Positions 34,065-42,035 of a stretch of DNA of 64,000 bases are shown here, piece by piece; the stretch's first letter is position 1, and every line of letters starts with the position of its first letter. This DNA is from an uncultured Holophagaceae bacterium (GTDB taxonomy: Bacteria > Acidobacteriota > Holophagae > Holophagales > Holophagaceae). The stretch lies in assembly GCA_903857495.1 (NCBI GenBank), contig CAIOFF010000029.1, positions 41,305 through 105,304 on the forward strand, in the 5' to 3' direction. Under the pieces are notes generated by a model. The model saw only the letters and a list, made by a program, of their open reading frames with translations. It did not search any database and had not been told where the DNA came from. The translations under genes were made by a program, and so were the position numbers.

Positions 34065-34122
34065 GGCTTTCCTTCCTCCGTGGTCTCTCCTGAAAGTACA
34101 TCCAGCCAGAACAGAACTGATC

Positions 34123-34320
34123 GCCACCAAGGCACCAAGACACCAAGAAGTGCATGGCCCCTTGGGCGGGGCCACTTTGCGCGCAGCAGCTGGGGACTGT
34201 AGCCCGTTCAGCACGGGTTAGGCCCCTGGGATCACTTCCGGCTGGGCCGGAAGCCGCCTGCGGCGGACCCGTGCGCGATGCGACGGCGCCGCTTGGTGTC
34301 CTTGGTGTCTTGGTGGTGGC
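34123..34320. repeat. Inverted pair of ACCAAGAC-type tandem tracts
   Basis: Left arm 34123-34150 (units of CACCAAGA/GCACCAAGA) and right arm 34292-34320 (CTTGGTGTC units) are inverse complements with small indels. They enclose about 140 bp without an ORF I would support. A further tract of the same kind (CTTCGTGGT units) lies at 34363-34384, resembling the 9578 locus in sequence. Confidence 0.65.
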
Positions 34321-34403
34321 CTTTTCATTCAAACCCAGGCACCGAGATGCTCGGCATGGGATCTTCGTGGTCTTCGTGGTTCAGACTTTGTGAAATGGAC
34401 AGC

Positions 34404-34754
34404 TCAGGCCCGGTCTCGCAGCAGCCAGAAGACCAGGGCCAGGGCGAAGCTCACGAGGGTGAGGGTGCCCAGGGCGCGGTGGAAGCGGGGGATCTGGGGA
34501 TTGCGGCTGCGGCCCTCGCGCCAGGCCAGGGCGCCGCGGCCCAGGATCATGGCGCCACCCGCGAGGCCCAGCACCGCCAGCCCCGTCTCCAGGTGGCCCG
34601 GGGGAAAGGCCCGGGGCCGCAGCAGCATCCGCAGGGCGACCACCGTGAAGGCGGCGGTCATGAGGTAGCTGTGCAGCCGGTGGGCACCGCGCCGTGCCGC
34701 CTGCAGCGCGAAGGCCACCAGCAGCACCGCGGGGATCAGCAGGACATCCAGCAT
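34404..34754 (-). CDS. Small four-helix membrane protein
   Basis: 116 residues with four predicted membrane helices and histidines at helix edges (RRGAHRLHSYLMTAAF, RFHRALGTLTLVSF). The pattern recalls DUF420/cytochrome b561-like small membrane proteins, but the match is too weak to name it. It stands alone between two repeat-rich intergenic regions. Confidence 0.6.
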   Translation of the reverse strand: MLDVLLIPAVLLVAFALQAARRGAHRLHSYLMTAAFTVVALRMLLRPRAFPPGHLETGLAVLGLAGGAMILGRGALAWREGRSRNPQIPRFHRALGTLTLVSFALALVFWLLRDRA

Positions 34755-34800
34755 CCCGAAAGCCTACAACACCCGCAACGCCGCAAGGAAAGAGCTTTGT

Positions 34801-35066
34801 AACCACCGATGAACACCGATGAACACCGATGAAAAGCTGATCAAGCAAAGATGGTCAGGTCCTGATTTTGGGGGTTCATCCGGAGAATCTGGGAAAGAAG
34901 AAACGCCAACCGCAGAGAACACAGAGAGCGCAGAGGGGCATTGATACATTCAGGCATGGGCCCACCTTCGGGATGGCTCCCATTCCCAGGACTGCCTCAA
35001 GCTCCAGGCCTAAAGGCAGTTTCTTTTATCATGCCCTTATCGGTGTTCATCGGTGTTCATCGGTGG
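34801..35066. repeat. Inverted pair of CACCGATGAA-type tandem tracts
   Basis: Left arm 34801-34836: three 10-bp units CACCGATGAA. Right arm about 35037-35066: three units of the complement (TTCATCGGTG), ending CGGTGG. Arms of about 30 bp match almost exactly and enclose about 200 bp. Inside lies a further tract of CGCAGAGAAC/ACAGAGAGCG type (34905-34937). No credible gene in 34755-35114. Confidence 0.75.
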
Positions 35067-35114
35067 CAAATAGAACTTTTTCAGTGGCGAGTCGTTTCAC
35101 CCATACCCAATGGA

Positions 35115-36749
35115 TCAGGGCCGGCGGATGCCTTCTTTCCGCATGCGGCCCCGGAGGGTGCTGGGGTTCATGCCGAGCAGGTTGGCCGCGCCGTTGGCGC
35201 CTTCGATCCGCCAGTGGGTCTTCTGGAGCACCTGGCCGATGTAGTCACGCTCGAGATCGACCAGCAGCTTGCCCTCTTCCTGCGGGGCCACGGGCGCCGT
35301 GCCGGGAGCGCTGAAGTGGTCCAGCACCTGCAGCGTGGTGCCCTGAGAGATGATCACGGCTCGTTCGATGACGCTCTCCAGCTCGCGCACGTTGCCGGGC
35401 CAGACGTGGGCCATGAGGTCGCTCATGGTCTCGTTCGTGATGCTCCGGACGTTCTTGTTGAGCTTGCGGTTCAGCTTGGCCAGGAAGTACTCCACGAGCA
35501 GGGGGATGTCGTCCTTGCGGTCCCGCAGCGGAGGGACGGTGATGGGGAAGATGTTGAGGCGGTAGAACAGGTCTTCGCGGAACCGACCCAGCCGGATCTC
35601 TTCGTAGAGGTCCCGGTTGGTGGCCGCAATGATGCGGACATCGACCTTGATCGTCCGGGCGCTGCCCAGGCGGCTGAACTCGCCCTCCTGGATGACGTGC
35701 AGCAGCTTCGCCTGCAGCTCGAAAGGCAGGTCCCCGATCTCGTCCAGCAGGATGGTGGCCTTGTCAGCCAGCTCGAACCGGCCCAGCTGCTGGGAGCTGG
35801 CCCCCGTGAAGGCGCCCTTCTCGCGGCCGAAGAGCTCGCTCTCGATCAGGTTGCCGGGCAGGGCGGTGCAGTTGACGATGACCAGCGGACGATGGCTGCG
35901 CAGGCTGCGGCTGTGGATGGCGCGAGCGACCAGACCCTTGCCCGTGCCCGTCTCTCCCAGCAGGAGCACCGTCGAATCCAGCGGGGCCACGGCCTCGACC
36001 CGGGAGAATACGCCCTCCAGGCAGCGGCTCTGGCCGATCACCTCCCCGAAGTTGTAGGTGTGGTTGATCTCCTGGAACAAGTGCTCGTTCTCCACGTGGA
36101 GGTGCTTCTTCAGGTCCTGGATCTCGGCGTGGGCGCTCTGGAGGTCCTTTTCGGCCTGCTCCCGCAGGTGCGTCTCGCGGGCGAGCAGGTCCGTGGATCG
36201 GCCGGCCTGCGCGAGCTCCCCCAGAGCTTGGCGGTCGCCAAGAGAGGGGCCCGCCACAGAGATGTCGGAGTGGATGGCCACGGCGCCGATGATGCGGCCC
36301 CGGATGCGGATGGGTGCGGCCGTGACCCGGAGGGTGATCTCCTCGCCCGATCCGCCGTGGGTGGCCAGGAGCACCTCGGTCACCTTCTCGCCCTGGAGGG
36401 CCCGCGTGAGAGGGCGTTCCTCCTCGCGAAGGGAGAGCCGGCTGGTGGGCCAGCGCAGGCCGAATGCCTCGCCCTTCCTGCCGAAGCAATGCCTCAGCTC
36501 CTCGAGGGTAGTGACGCCGAACATCCGGAAGGCGGCGGGATTGCAGCGGGTGACGCCGTCACAGGAGACGATGCAGACCCCGTTGGGGGTGGTGTCGAGG
36601 ATCGCATTCATCTCCAGTCGCTTCAGGAGCACCTCGAAGACGTGTGCGGTGATTGCCCTTTTCCGCTTCCCGTGAATCGGATTGAAGGGGAATTTGGCCC
36701 CAGAGGCCTTGGTGATGTGGGCTGCGTAAGATTCAGAAAATATTGACAA
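35115..36749 (-). CDS. Sigma54-dependent transcriptional activator with PAS domain
   Basis: 544 residues from a TTG at 36749 with GGAG six bases upstream. The N-terminus has a PAS-like domain (about 40-160: LEMNAILDTTPNGVCIVSCDGVTRCNPAAF), then a coiled coil (180-220). The AAA+ domain has Walker A GETGTGKG, the sigma54-contacting GAFTGA loop, Walker B ILLDEIGD, and the R-finger region YRLNIFPI. A Fis-type HTH ends the protein (NGAANLLGMNPSTLRGRMRK). No receiver domain, so it likely senses through PAS. It is divergent from the HybA/HybB-like operon, which has a sigma54 promoter. Confidence 0.93.
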   Translation of the reverse strand: MSIFSESYAAHITKASGAKFPFNPIHGKRKRAITAHVFEVLLKRLEMNAILDTTPNGVCIVSCDGVTRCNPAAFRMFGVTTLEELRHCFGRKGEAFGLRWPTSRLSLREEERPLTRALQGEKVTEVLLATHGGSGEEITLRVTAAPIRIRGRIIGAVAIHSDISVAGPSLGDRQALGELAQAGRSTDLLARETHLREQAEKDLQSAHAEIQDLKKHLHVENEHLFQEINHTYNFGEVIGQSRCLEGVFSRVEAVAPLDSTVLLLGETGTGKGLVARAIHSRSLRSHRPLVIVNCTALPGNLIESELFGREKGAFTGASSQQLGRFELADKATILLDEIGDLPFELQAKLLHVIQEGEFSRLGSARTIKVDVRIIAATNRDLYEEIRLGRFREDLFYRLNIFPITVPPLRDRKDDIPLLVEYFLAKLNRKLNKNVRSITNETMSDLMAHVWPGNVRELESVIERAVIISQGTTLQVLDHFSAPGTAPVAPQEEGKLLVDLERDYIGQVLQKTHWRIEGANGAANLLGMNPSTLRGRMRKEGIRRP

Positions 36750-36870
36750 TGGATCTCCATGTCAACCGTTGAATACGCAATGGTCATCTATCAGTGTAGG
36801 CCGTTCTTTCGTAATAACCAGCGAATGGAAAAATAATCTTCAAGAGTCTTTACAAAGTGTCTGGCTTTGT

Positions 36871-36930
36871 CCCGTATTGCCCACCGTCGCATTTGACGGT
36901 TCCGCCGCATGAGGCGGTGGGCGGGACGGG
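36871..36930. other. Compact three-way-junction structure in the intergenic region
   Basis: Paired segments nest without gaps: CCCGT 36871-36875 with ACGGG 36926-36930; GCCCA 36879-36883 with TGGGC 36918-36922; CCGTC 36884-36888 with GACGG 36895-36899; CCGCC 36902-36906 with GGCGG 36913-36917. It could be a structured RNA in the 5' leader of the sigma54 activator, or activator sites arranged as a cruciform upstream of the sigma54 promoter. Confidence 0.45.
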
Positions 36931-37013
36931 CATCACGGCTGAGTGGGCTTGGTTCAAATTCGTAAGATCAAATAAATAATGAATTAGGTGTCTTCGGTGG
37001 CCGTCACCCGACG

Positions 37014-37028
37014 TGGCACGGGAATTGA
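37014..37028 (+). promoter_or_regulatory. Sigma54 (-24/-12) promoter
   Basis: TGGCACG-N4-TTGA matches the consensus TGGCACG-N4-TTGC at all but the last base, with exact spacing. It lies 85 bp before the HybA-like start and is divergent from a sigma54 activator gene, so the regulator very probably controls this operon. Confidence 0.72.
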
Positions 37029-37112
37029 TAATCAACTACGTGGTCAATTATAAACAGACCTCGCCAGCAACCCAACAATTCCAGGAAATACCACAACAAG
37101 TGGGGTGGGAAT

Positions 37113-37886
37113 TTGACAGCCAAAAAAGCCATGCTGATCGATCTGACGCTCTGTGTCGGCTGCAACGTCTGCCAGGGCGCCTGCAAGGAGGAGAACCAGC
37201 TGCCCCCGGGCGAGGAGAAATACCTCTCGCTCACCGCCTACACCGCCCTGAGCAAGTACAACGACCTCTACATCCGCCGCATGTGCCAGCACTGTGATGT
37301 CCCCACCTGCGTGTCCGTCTGCCCCGTCGCTGCGCTCAGCAAGGCGGACGCGGGTCCCGTGGCCTACGATGGGGAAAAGTGCATCGGGTGTCGCTACTGC
37401 CTGCAGGCCTGCCCCTACCACGTGCCGAAATACGAGTGGAGCAGCACCAAGCCGCGCATCCAGAAGTGCAAGTTCTGTGCGCCCAGGTTGGCCAAGGGGC
37501 TCCAGCCGGCCTGCGCGGAAGCCTGCCCGACCGGGGCGACCATCTTCGGCGAGCGTGACGAGCTCCTGCTCGAGGCGGCCCGCAGGGTCAGCGCCGAGCC
37601 GACCAAGTATGTGCCCCGGATTTACGGCAAGGACGATGTCGGCGGCACCTCGATGCTCTACCTCAGCCCGGTTCCCTTCGAGCAGCTGGGCTTCGACGCC
37701 AGGCTGGGGAAGATCCCCATGCCCATGCTGACCATGAGCGCCCTCTCCAAGGTTCCCAATGTGCTGTCTGTGGGTGGCGTGATGCTCGGCGGCATCTGGT
37801 GGATCACCAACCGGCGCACTGAAGTCGCGGCCTTTGAAGCTTCCGAGCAAAAGGGCGAGACCCCCCGGCCTGAGGACAAACCGTGA
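37113..37886 (+). CDS. 4Fe-4S electron-transfer protein, HybA-like, with C-terminal membrane anchor
   Basis: 257 residues from a TTG at 37113 (SD GGTGGG). Four cysteine clusters follow the DmsB/HybA pattern: CVGCNVCQGAC, CQHCDVPTCVSVC, CIGCRYCLQAC, and CKFCAPRL...CAEAC. A hydrophobic helix near 225-240 (VLSVGGVMLGGIWWI) is a HybA-type anchor. HybA has a Tat signal, but the N-terminus here (AKKAMLIDLTLCVGC) has none, so the iron-sulfur domain should face the cytoplasm. It overlaps the NrfD/HybB-like partner by 4 bp. No catalytic subunit is encoded nearby. Confidence 0.9.
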   Translation: MTAKKAMLIDLTLCVGCNVCQGACKEENQLPPGEEKYLSLTAYTALSKYNDLYIRRMCQHCDVPTCVSVCPVAALSKADAGPVAYDGEKCIGCRYCLQACPYHVPKYEWSSTKPRIQKCKFCAPRLAKGLQPACAEACPTGATIFGERDELLLEAARRVSAEPTKYVPRIYGKDDVGGTSMLYLSPVPFEQLGFDARLGKIPMPMLTMSALSKVPNVLSVGGVMLGGIWWITNRRTEVAAFEASEQKGETPRPEDKP

Positions 37887-39085
37887 AAATCCGACTGCTT
37901 CCCCGCATCACCCGCTGGCACCCCATCGCCACCACCCTGATCCTGGCCGGCACCCTCGCCGCCATCGCGAGGTTCACCTATGGCCTTGGCGCCACCACGA
38001 ATCTCAGTGACGAGTTCCCCTGGGGTCTCTGGATCGGCTTCGACTTCCTCGGGATCGGCCTCGCCGCCTCCGGCTTCACCATCGTGGCCGCCGTCCACCT
38101 GTTCCATGCCAAGGAGTACGAGCCGATCGTGCGCCCCGCAATCCTGACCGCCTTCATCGGCTACATGCTGGTGGTCCTGGTGCTGATCCTCGACCTGGGC
38201 CGCCCCGACCACTTCTGGCATCCGCTGGTGATGTGGAACCCGCACTCCGTCATGTGCGAGATCAGCTGGTGCCTCATGCTCTACACCTCCGTGCTCTCCC
38301 TGGAGTTCGCTCCGATTGTGCTTGAGCGATTCAACATCCTCTGGCCCATCAAGTGGATCCATGCCATCTCGCTGCCCCTCATGATCTTCGGCGTGCTGCT
38401 GTCGACGCTGCACCAGTCCTCGTTCGGTTCGCTCTACCTCATCGTGCCGAACCGGCTGCATGCCCTCTGGTACACGCCGCTGCTGCCGGTGCTGTTCTTC
38501 ATCTCCTGCCTCGCCTCCGGGATCTCGATGATCCTTCTCGAGTCCCTGGTCTTTTCGCGGGGCGGTCGCGACCTGCTGCCGACCCGGCTCCGGGCCAACC
38601 TGGCCAAGGTCATTGCCGTCATCCTGGCACTCTACTTCGTCGTGCGGGTCGAGAACCTGCTGGCGCGAGGCGCCTGGCACGAGCTGACGACCGTGACCTA
38701 CTTCAGCCTCGCGTTCTATGCGGAGATGCTGATCGGCTTCGTCATTCCCTTCGGGCTGCTGGTCGTGGAACGGGTCCGGAACTCACGCCGGGGGCTATAT
38801 GCCGCCACCCTAATGGTGGTGGTGGGCTTCGCCCTCAACCGCATGAACACCGCCATCACAGGCCTGGAGAGCTACCCGGCGCAGACCTACTTCCCGTCCC
38901 TGATCGAGATCTTCATCATGCTCGGGATCACCGCGCTCGGCTTCAGCGCCTTCTCCTTTGTCGTCAAGCACCTTCCGATCTTCGAGCCCGTGGTCGCAAC
39001 GCCACGCGTTCGACAAGTGGCCGTGACCGCGCGGCCTGAACCCGTATTCCTCACCCGGCACGGTGGAGACCTCGAGTCTTCGTGA
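37883..39085 (+). CDS. NrfD/HybB-family quinone-interacting membrane subunit
   Basis: 400 residues from GTG 37883 (GTGA overlap). About ten helices with HybB-like blocks: EFPWGLWIGFDFLGIGLAASGF, LDLGRPDHFWHPLVMWNPHSVMCEISWCLMLY, and LHQSSFGSLYLIVPNRLHALWYTP. HybB/NrfD proteins exchange electrons with the quinone pool. With the adjacent HybA-like protein it forms an electron-transfer module lacking its own oxidoreductase. Confidence 0.92.
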   Translation: MKIRLLPRITRWHPIATTLILAGTLAAIARFTYGLGATTNLSDEFPWGLWIGFDFLGIGLAASGFTIVAAVHLFHAKEYEPIVRPAILTAFIGYMLVVLVLILDLGRPDHFWHPLVMWNPHSVMCEISWCLMLYTSVLSLEFAPIVLERFNILWPIKWIHAISLPLMIFGVLLSTLHQSSFGSLYLIVPNRLHALWYTPLLPVLFFISCLASGISMILLESLVFSRGGRDLLPTRLRANLAKVIAVILALYFVVRVENLLARGAWHELTTVTYFSLAFYAEMLIGFVIPFGLLVVERVRNSRRGLYAATLMVVVGFALNRMNTAITGLESYPAQTYFPSLIEIFIMLGITALGFSAFSFVVKHLPIFEPVVATPRVRQVAVTARPEPVFLTRHGGDLESS

Positions 39086-39125
39086 GTGGCAGTTCCCCGC
39101 ACCAACAGCACCACAGGAGGTTGAT

Positions 39126-39284
39126 ATGTTCGACTTGGCCAATTGGAAGAACGCGGAGACGCTCTGGCTGAACATCACGAACGGCTCGCTGGGCCTGCTC
39201 ACCGTCGGGCTGCTCGCCTGGATCATCGGCGGGTCGATCCGGGAGTTCATCCACCACTACCGGGAAGTCCACATCAAGCACTAG
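39126..39284 (+). CDS. Small single-helix membrane protein of the HybA/HybB-like operon
   Basis: 52 residues from the ATG at 39126 with a strong AGGAGG 5 bases upstream. One helix (GSLGLLTVGLLAWIIGGSI) is flanked by an amphipathic N-terminus (FDLANWKNAETLWLNITN) and a His-rich tail (REFIHHYREVHIKH). Same strand, 40 bp after the HybB-like gene. Likely an accessory subunit of the complex; no family known to me. Confidence 0.75.
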   Translation: MFDLANWKNAETLWLNITNGSLGLLTVGLLAWIIGGSIREFIHHYREVHIKH

Positions 39285-39299
39285 CCAGGGAGATGCATC

Positions 39300-39485
39300 A
39301 TGACCGTTCTGCTCGTTCTCTTCCTGATCGCTGTCTTCGTCATCACGGACCAGCTCGTCCAGGCCGCCTCCCGACGGGCCGCAGCCCGGCGCGAGGAACT
39401 CCTGAAAGCGCCCGTGTCGCTGAGTCTGCCGGCCGTTCCAGCCAAGCTCCGCGGGATTGATGCCCATGGGCTGCTGCCCCACTAA
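39300..39485 (+). CDS. Small N-terminally anchored protein of the HybA/HybB-like operon
   Basis: 61 residues with AGGGAG before the ATG. An N-terminal helix (VLLVLFLIAVFVITDQLV) is followed by a basic, then Pro/Ala-rich tail (KAPVSLSLPAVPAKLRGIDAHGLLPH). 15 bp after the preceding small gene and before a terminator-like hairpin, so it is the last gene of the sigma54-controlled operon. No recognised family. Confidence 0.7.
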   Translation: MTVLLVLFLIAVFVITDQLVQAASRRAAARREELLKAPVSLSLPAVPAKLRGIDAHGLLPH

Positions 39486-39505
39486 CCCACGGGTCTCGGG
39501 GTCTG

Positions 39506-39532
39506 CTCGGTATCGGCTGCGCCGATACCGAG
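39506..39532. terminator. 12-bp perfect hairpin between convergent genes
   Basis: CTCGGTATCGGC / GCCGATACCGAG with a TGC loop, between the end of the HybA/HybB-like operon and the end of hbd. No strong U-tract follows on either strand, so termination is inferred from position. Confidence 0.5.
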
Positions 39533-39562
39533 ATAGACAGATAAAATAGGTAAAGGCTTGAC

Positions 39563-40450
39563 CTACAGCGGCAAGGACTCCATGCGCTTCTCGCCTTCCC
39601 AGCGGTAGAAGCCGCTGCCCGTCTTGCGGCCCAGGCGGCCGGAGGCGACCAGCTGGCGCAGGAGGGACGGGGCCTTGAAGCGGGGCTCGCCGAAGGCGTC
39701 GAAGAGGACCTCGGCCACGCTCTGCATGGTGTCCAGGCCGATGAAGTCGCTGAGGTGCAGCGGCCCCATGGGATGGCCGCAGCCCAGCTTCATGGCGGCG
39801 TCGAGATCCTCGGTGGTGGCGAGTCCCTGCTCGGCGCAGCGGATGGCATCCAGCAGGTAGGGCACCAGCAGGCGGTTCACCACGAAGCCCGGCGTGTCCG
39901 GGGCCATCACGGCGGTCTTGCCGAGGCCCTGGACGAAGCCCCGGAGGGCGGCCAGGGTGGCTTCGCTGGTGGCGAGGGTGCGGATGATCTCCACCAGGGG
40001 CATGGCCGGGACGGGGTTGAAGAAGTGCAGGCCCGCGAAGCGGCCGAGGCGGGTGGGGTCCAGCACCGGTCCGATCTGGGCCACGGAGAGGCTGGACGTG
40101 TTGGTGCAGAGGATCGCCCCGGGTCCCAGGATGCGGTCGAGCTCCGCGAAGGTCTGGAGCTTGAGGTCCAGGCGCTCGGGGATGGCCTCCACCACCAGGT
40201 CGCAGTCCGCCAAGGTGGCGAAGGACAGGGTGCCCTGCAGGTTCTTCTGCCAGGCGCTGCGCTGCTCCTCGGTGACCTTCCCCTTGGCCACGGCCCGGTC
40301 CCAGGCGCCGTGGATGCGGGCCAGCCCCTTGGCGAGGAAGGTCTCTTCCGCTTCCTTCACCCAGACCTGGCAGCCGGCTTCCGCCGCGCACTGGGCGATG
40401 CCCGAGCCCATGAGCCCACAACCGATGATGCCGACGCGCTGGATGTCCAC
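39563..40450 (-). CDS. hbd: 3-hydroxyacyl-CoA (3-hydroxybutyryl-CoA) dehydrogenase
   Basis: 295 residues. NAD-binding VGIIGCGLMGSGIAQ, catalytic LHFFNPVPAMPLVEII (His), TPGFVVNRLLVPYLLDA, and the C-terminal domain ending GRKTGSGFYRW. It is the stand-alone form of the dehydrogenase, used in beta-oxidation or butyrate-type pathways, converting 3-hydroxyacyl-CoA to 3-ketoacyl-CoA. No thiolase or hydratase adjoins it. Confidence 0.93.
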   Translation of the reverse strand: MDIQRVGIIGCGLMGSGIAQCAAEAGCQVWVKEAEETFLAKGLARIHGAWDRAVAKGKVTEEQRSAWQKNLQGTLSFATLADCDLVVEAIPERLDLKLQTFAELDRILGPGAILCTNTSSLSVAQIGPVLDPTRLGRFAGLHFFNPVPAMPLVEIIRTLATSEATLAALRGFVQGLGKTAVMAPDTPGFVVNRLLVPYLLDAIRCAEQGLATTEDLDAAMKLGCGHPMGPLHLSDFIGLDTMQSVAEVLFDAFGEPRFKAPSLLRQLVASGRLGRKTGSGFYRWEGEKRMESLPL

Positions 40451-40525
40451 TGGTGCCTCCCTTGGATGGTCTTCGCCTATTGTGGGAGCTTTCGCCAGGG
40501 CAGGGGAGCCTGACCTTGGGTAGAG

Positions 40526-40699
40526 GGCTGTCAGCTATCGGCTATCAGCTGTCGGCTTGCGCCGACCCACTCAGGCGCACTGGCATGCCCCGGTGGGTCC
40601 CATGGTTTCTGGCAGTTGGGGCCCCAATTCCTGGCCACCACCACCGATGCCGCCGAGGCCTTCAATTCGCCGACAGCTGATAGCTGACAGCCGACAGCC
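40526..40699. repeat. Inverted pair of GCTATCAGCTGTC-type tandem tracts
   Basis: Left arm 40526-40556 and right arm 40669-40699 (31 bp each) are near-exact inverse complements built from degenerate AGCTGATAGCTGACAGCCGAC units. They enclose 112 bp with no ORF. The rest of 40451-40862 shows no gene; the liv SD (GGAGG) is at 40853. Confidence 0.75.
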
Positions 40700-40862
40700 A
40701 CCTTTGGAAGGGCCGGCCTGAGCCTCGCTGGGGCCTTCCCTAAGTGTTCCAGGGAAGATTATTAGCTTCACCCTGCAGGATTCCTCCTCCTGTTGGTATC
40801 CTTGGCTACAACTCCACCAGACCCTGGCGATTTCAACCCATCACCGAATTTCGGAGGCTGTC

Positions 40863-42017
40863 GTGAACCGAGCAACCAAGCATCTCCTCTTTGCCGCGGC
40901 TGGGCTGCTGGCCGTCAGCGCCGTGGCGGGCGACCTCAAGATCGGCATCGCCGAGGCCCTGACGGGCGGCGCGGCGCAGTATGGCGTGCCCATCCGCAAC
41001 GGGTTCCAGCTGGCCGCGGACGAGATCAACGCCAAGGGCGGCATCAACGGGAACAAACTCGTCCTGGTGGTGGAGGACGAGCAGGGCAAGAAGGAAGAGG
41101 CCATCAACGTCTTCAAGAAGCTCATCTTCCAGGACAAGGTCCTGATGATCTTCGGACCCACGCTGTCCAACTCCATGTTCGCGGCGGGCCCCGTGGCCAA
41201 CGCCGCCAAGGTGGTGGCCTTCGGCACGTCGAACACCGCCAACGGCATCTCGGAGATGGGCCCCTACATCTTCCGGAACTCGGTCATGGAGAGCGATGTG
41301 CTGCCGGTGACCGTCAGGACCGCCGTGAAGCACTACAAGATCAAGAAGGTCGCCGTGATCTACGGCAACGACGACGCCTTCACCAAGAGCGGCTATGACG
41401 TCTTCAAGAAGGTCCTGGAGGATCAGAAGATCCCCGTCACCACCACCGAGACCTACGTGAAGGGCGACGTGGACTTCAAGGCCCAGCTCACCAAGATCAA
41501 GGCCACCAACCCCGATGCCATCATCTGCTCCGGCCTCGCCGAGGAGGCGGCCACCCTCATGGTCCAGGCCCGTGGCCTCGGCCTGAAGGCGCCCTTCATC
41601 GGCGGCAACGGCTTCAACTCCCCCAAGCTGTTCGAGGTCTCCAAGACCGCGGGCGAGGGCACCTTCGTGGGTAGCCCCTGGGCCAACACCAACCCCACTC
41701 CGGCGAACCAGCACTTCGTGGCGGCCTACAAGCAGAAGTACGGGGCCGAGCCCAACCAGTTCGCCGCCCAGGCCTATGACGCCCTGACCATCGCCGCCGC
41801 GGCCCTGAAGTCCATCAAGGTCTCCGGCAATGTGGCCACTGACCGCGAAGCCCTGCATGGCGCCCTGCCCAAGGTGAGCATCAGCGGCGCCACCGGCCCC
41901 TTCAAGTTCCGTCAGTCAGTCGGCAAGGACGGCAAGCCTGCGGGCTACGATGCCGACCAGACGCCGTTCATCTACGTCATCCGGGACGGGAAGTTCGTGC
42001 TCTTCACCGGCAAGTAG
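40863..42017 (+). CDS. livK: Branched-chain amino-acid ABC transporter, periplasmic binding protein
   Basis: 384 residues from GTG 40863 with GGAGG five bases upstream. A signal peptide (HLLFAAAGLLAVSAVAG) precedes the type I periplasmic binding fold: IGIAEALTGGAAQYGVPIRNGFQLAADEINAKGG, MIFGPTLSNSMFAAGPVANAAKV, and VAVIYGNDDAFTKSGYDVFKK. First gene of a complete livKHMGF operon. The ligand is presumably leucine/isoleucine/valine, but related amides or acids are possible. Confidence 0.92.
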   Translation: MNRATKHLLFAAAGLLAVSAVAGDLKIGIAEALTGGAAQYGVPIRNGFQLAADEINAKGGINGNKLVLVVEDEQGKKEEAINVFKKLIFQDKVLMIFGPTLSNSMFAAGPVANAAKVVAFGTSNTANGISEMGPYIFRNSVMESDVLPVTVRTAVKHYKIKKVAVIYGNDDAFTKSGYDVFKKVLEDQKIPVTTTETYVKGDVDFKAQLTKIKATNPDAIICSGLAEEAATLMVQARGLGLKAPFIGGNGFNSPKLFEVSKTAGEGTFVGSPWANTNPTPANQHFVAAYKQKYGAEPNQFAAQAYDALTIAAAALKSIKVSGNVATDREALHGALPKVSISGATGPFKFRQSVGKDGKPAGYDADQTPFIYVIRDGKFVLFTGK

Positions 42018-42035
42018 GCGATTCCCCCAGGCCCC

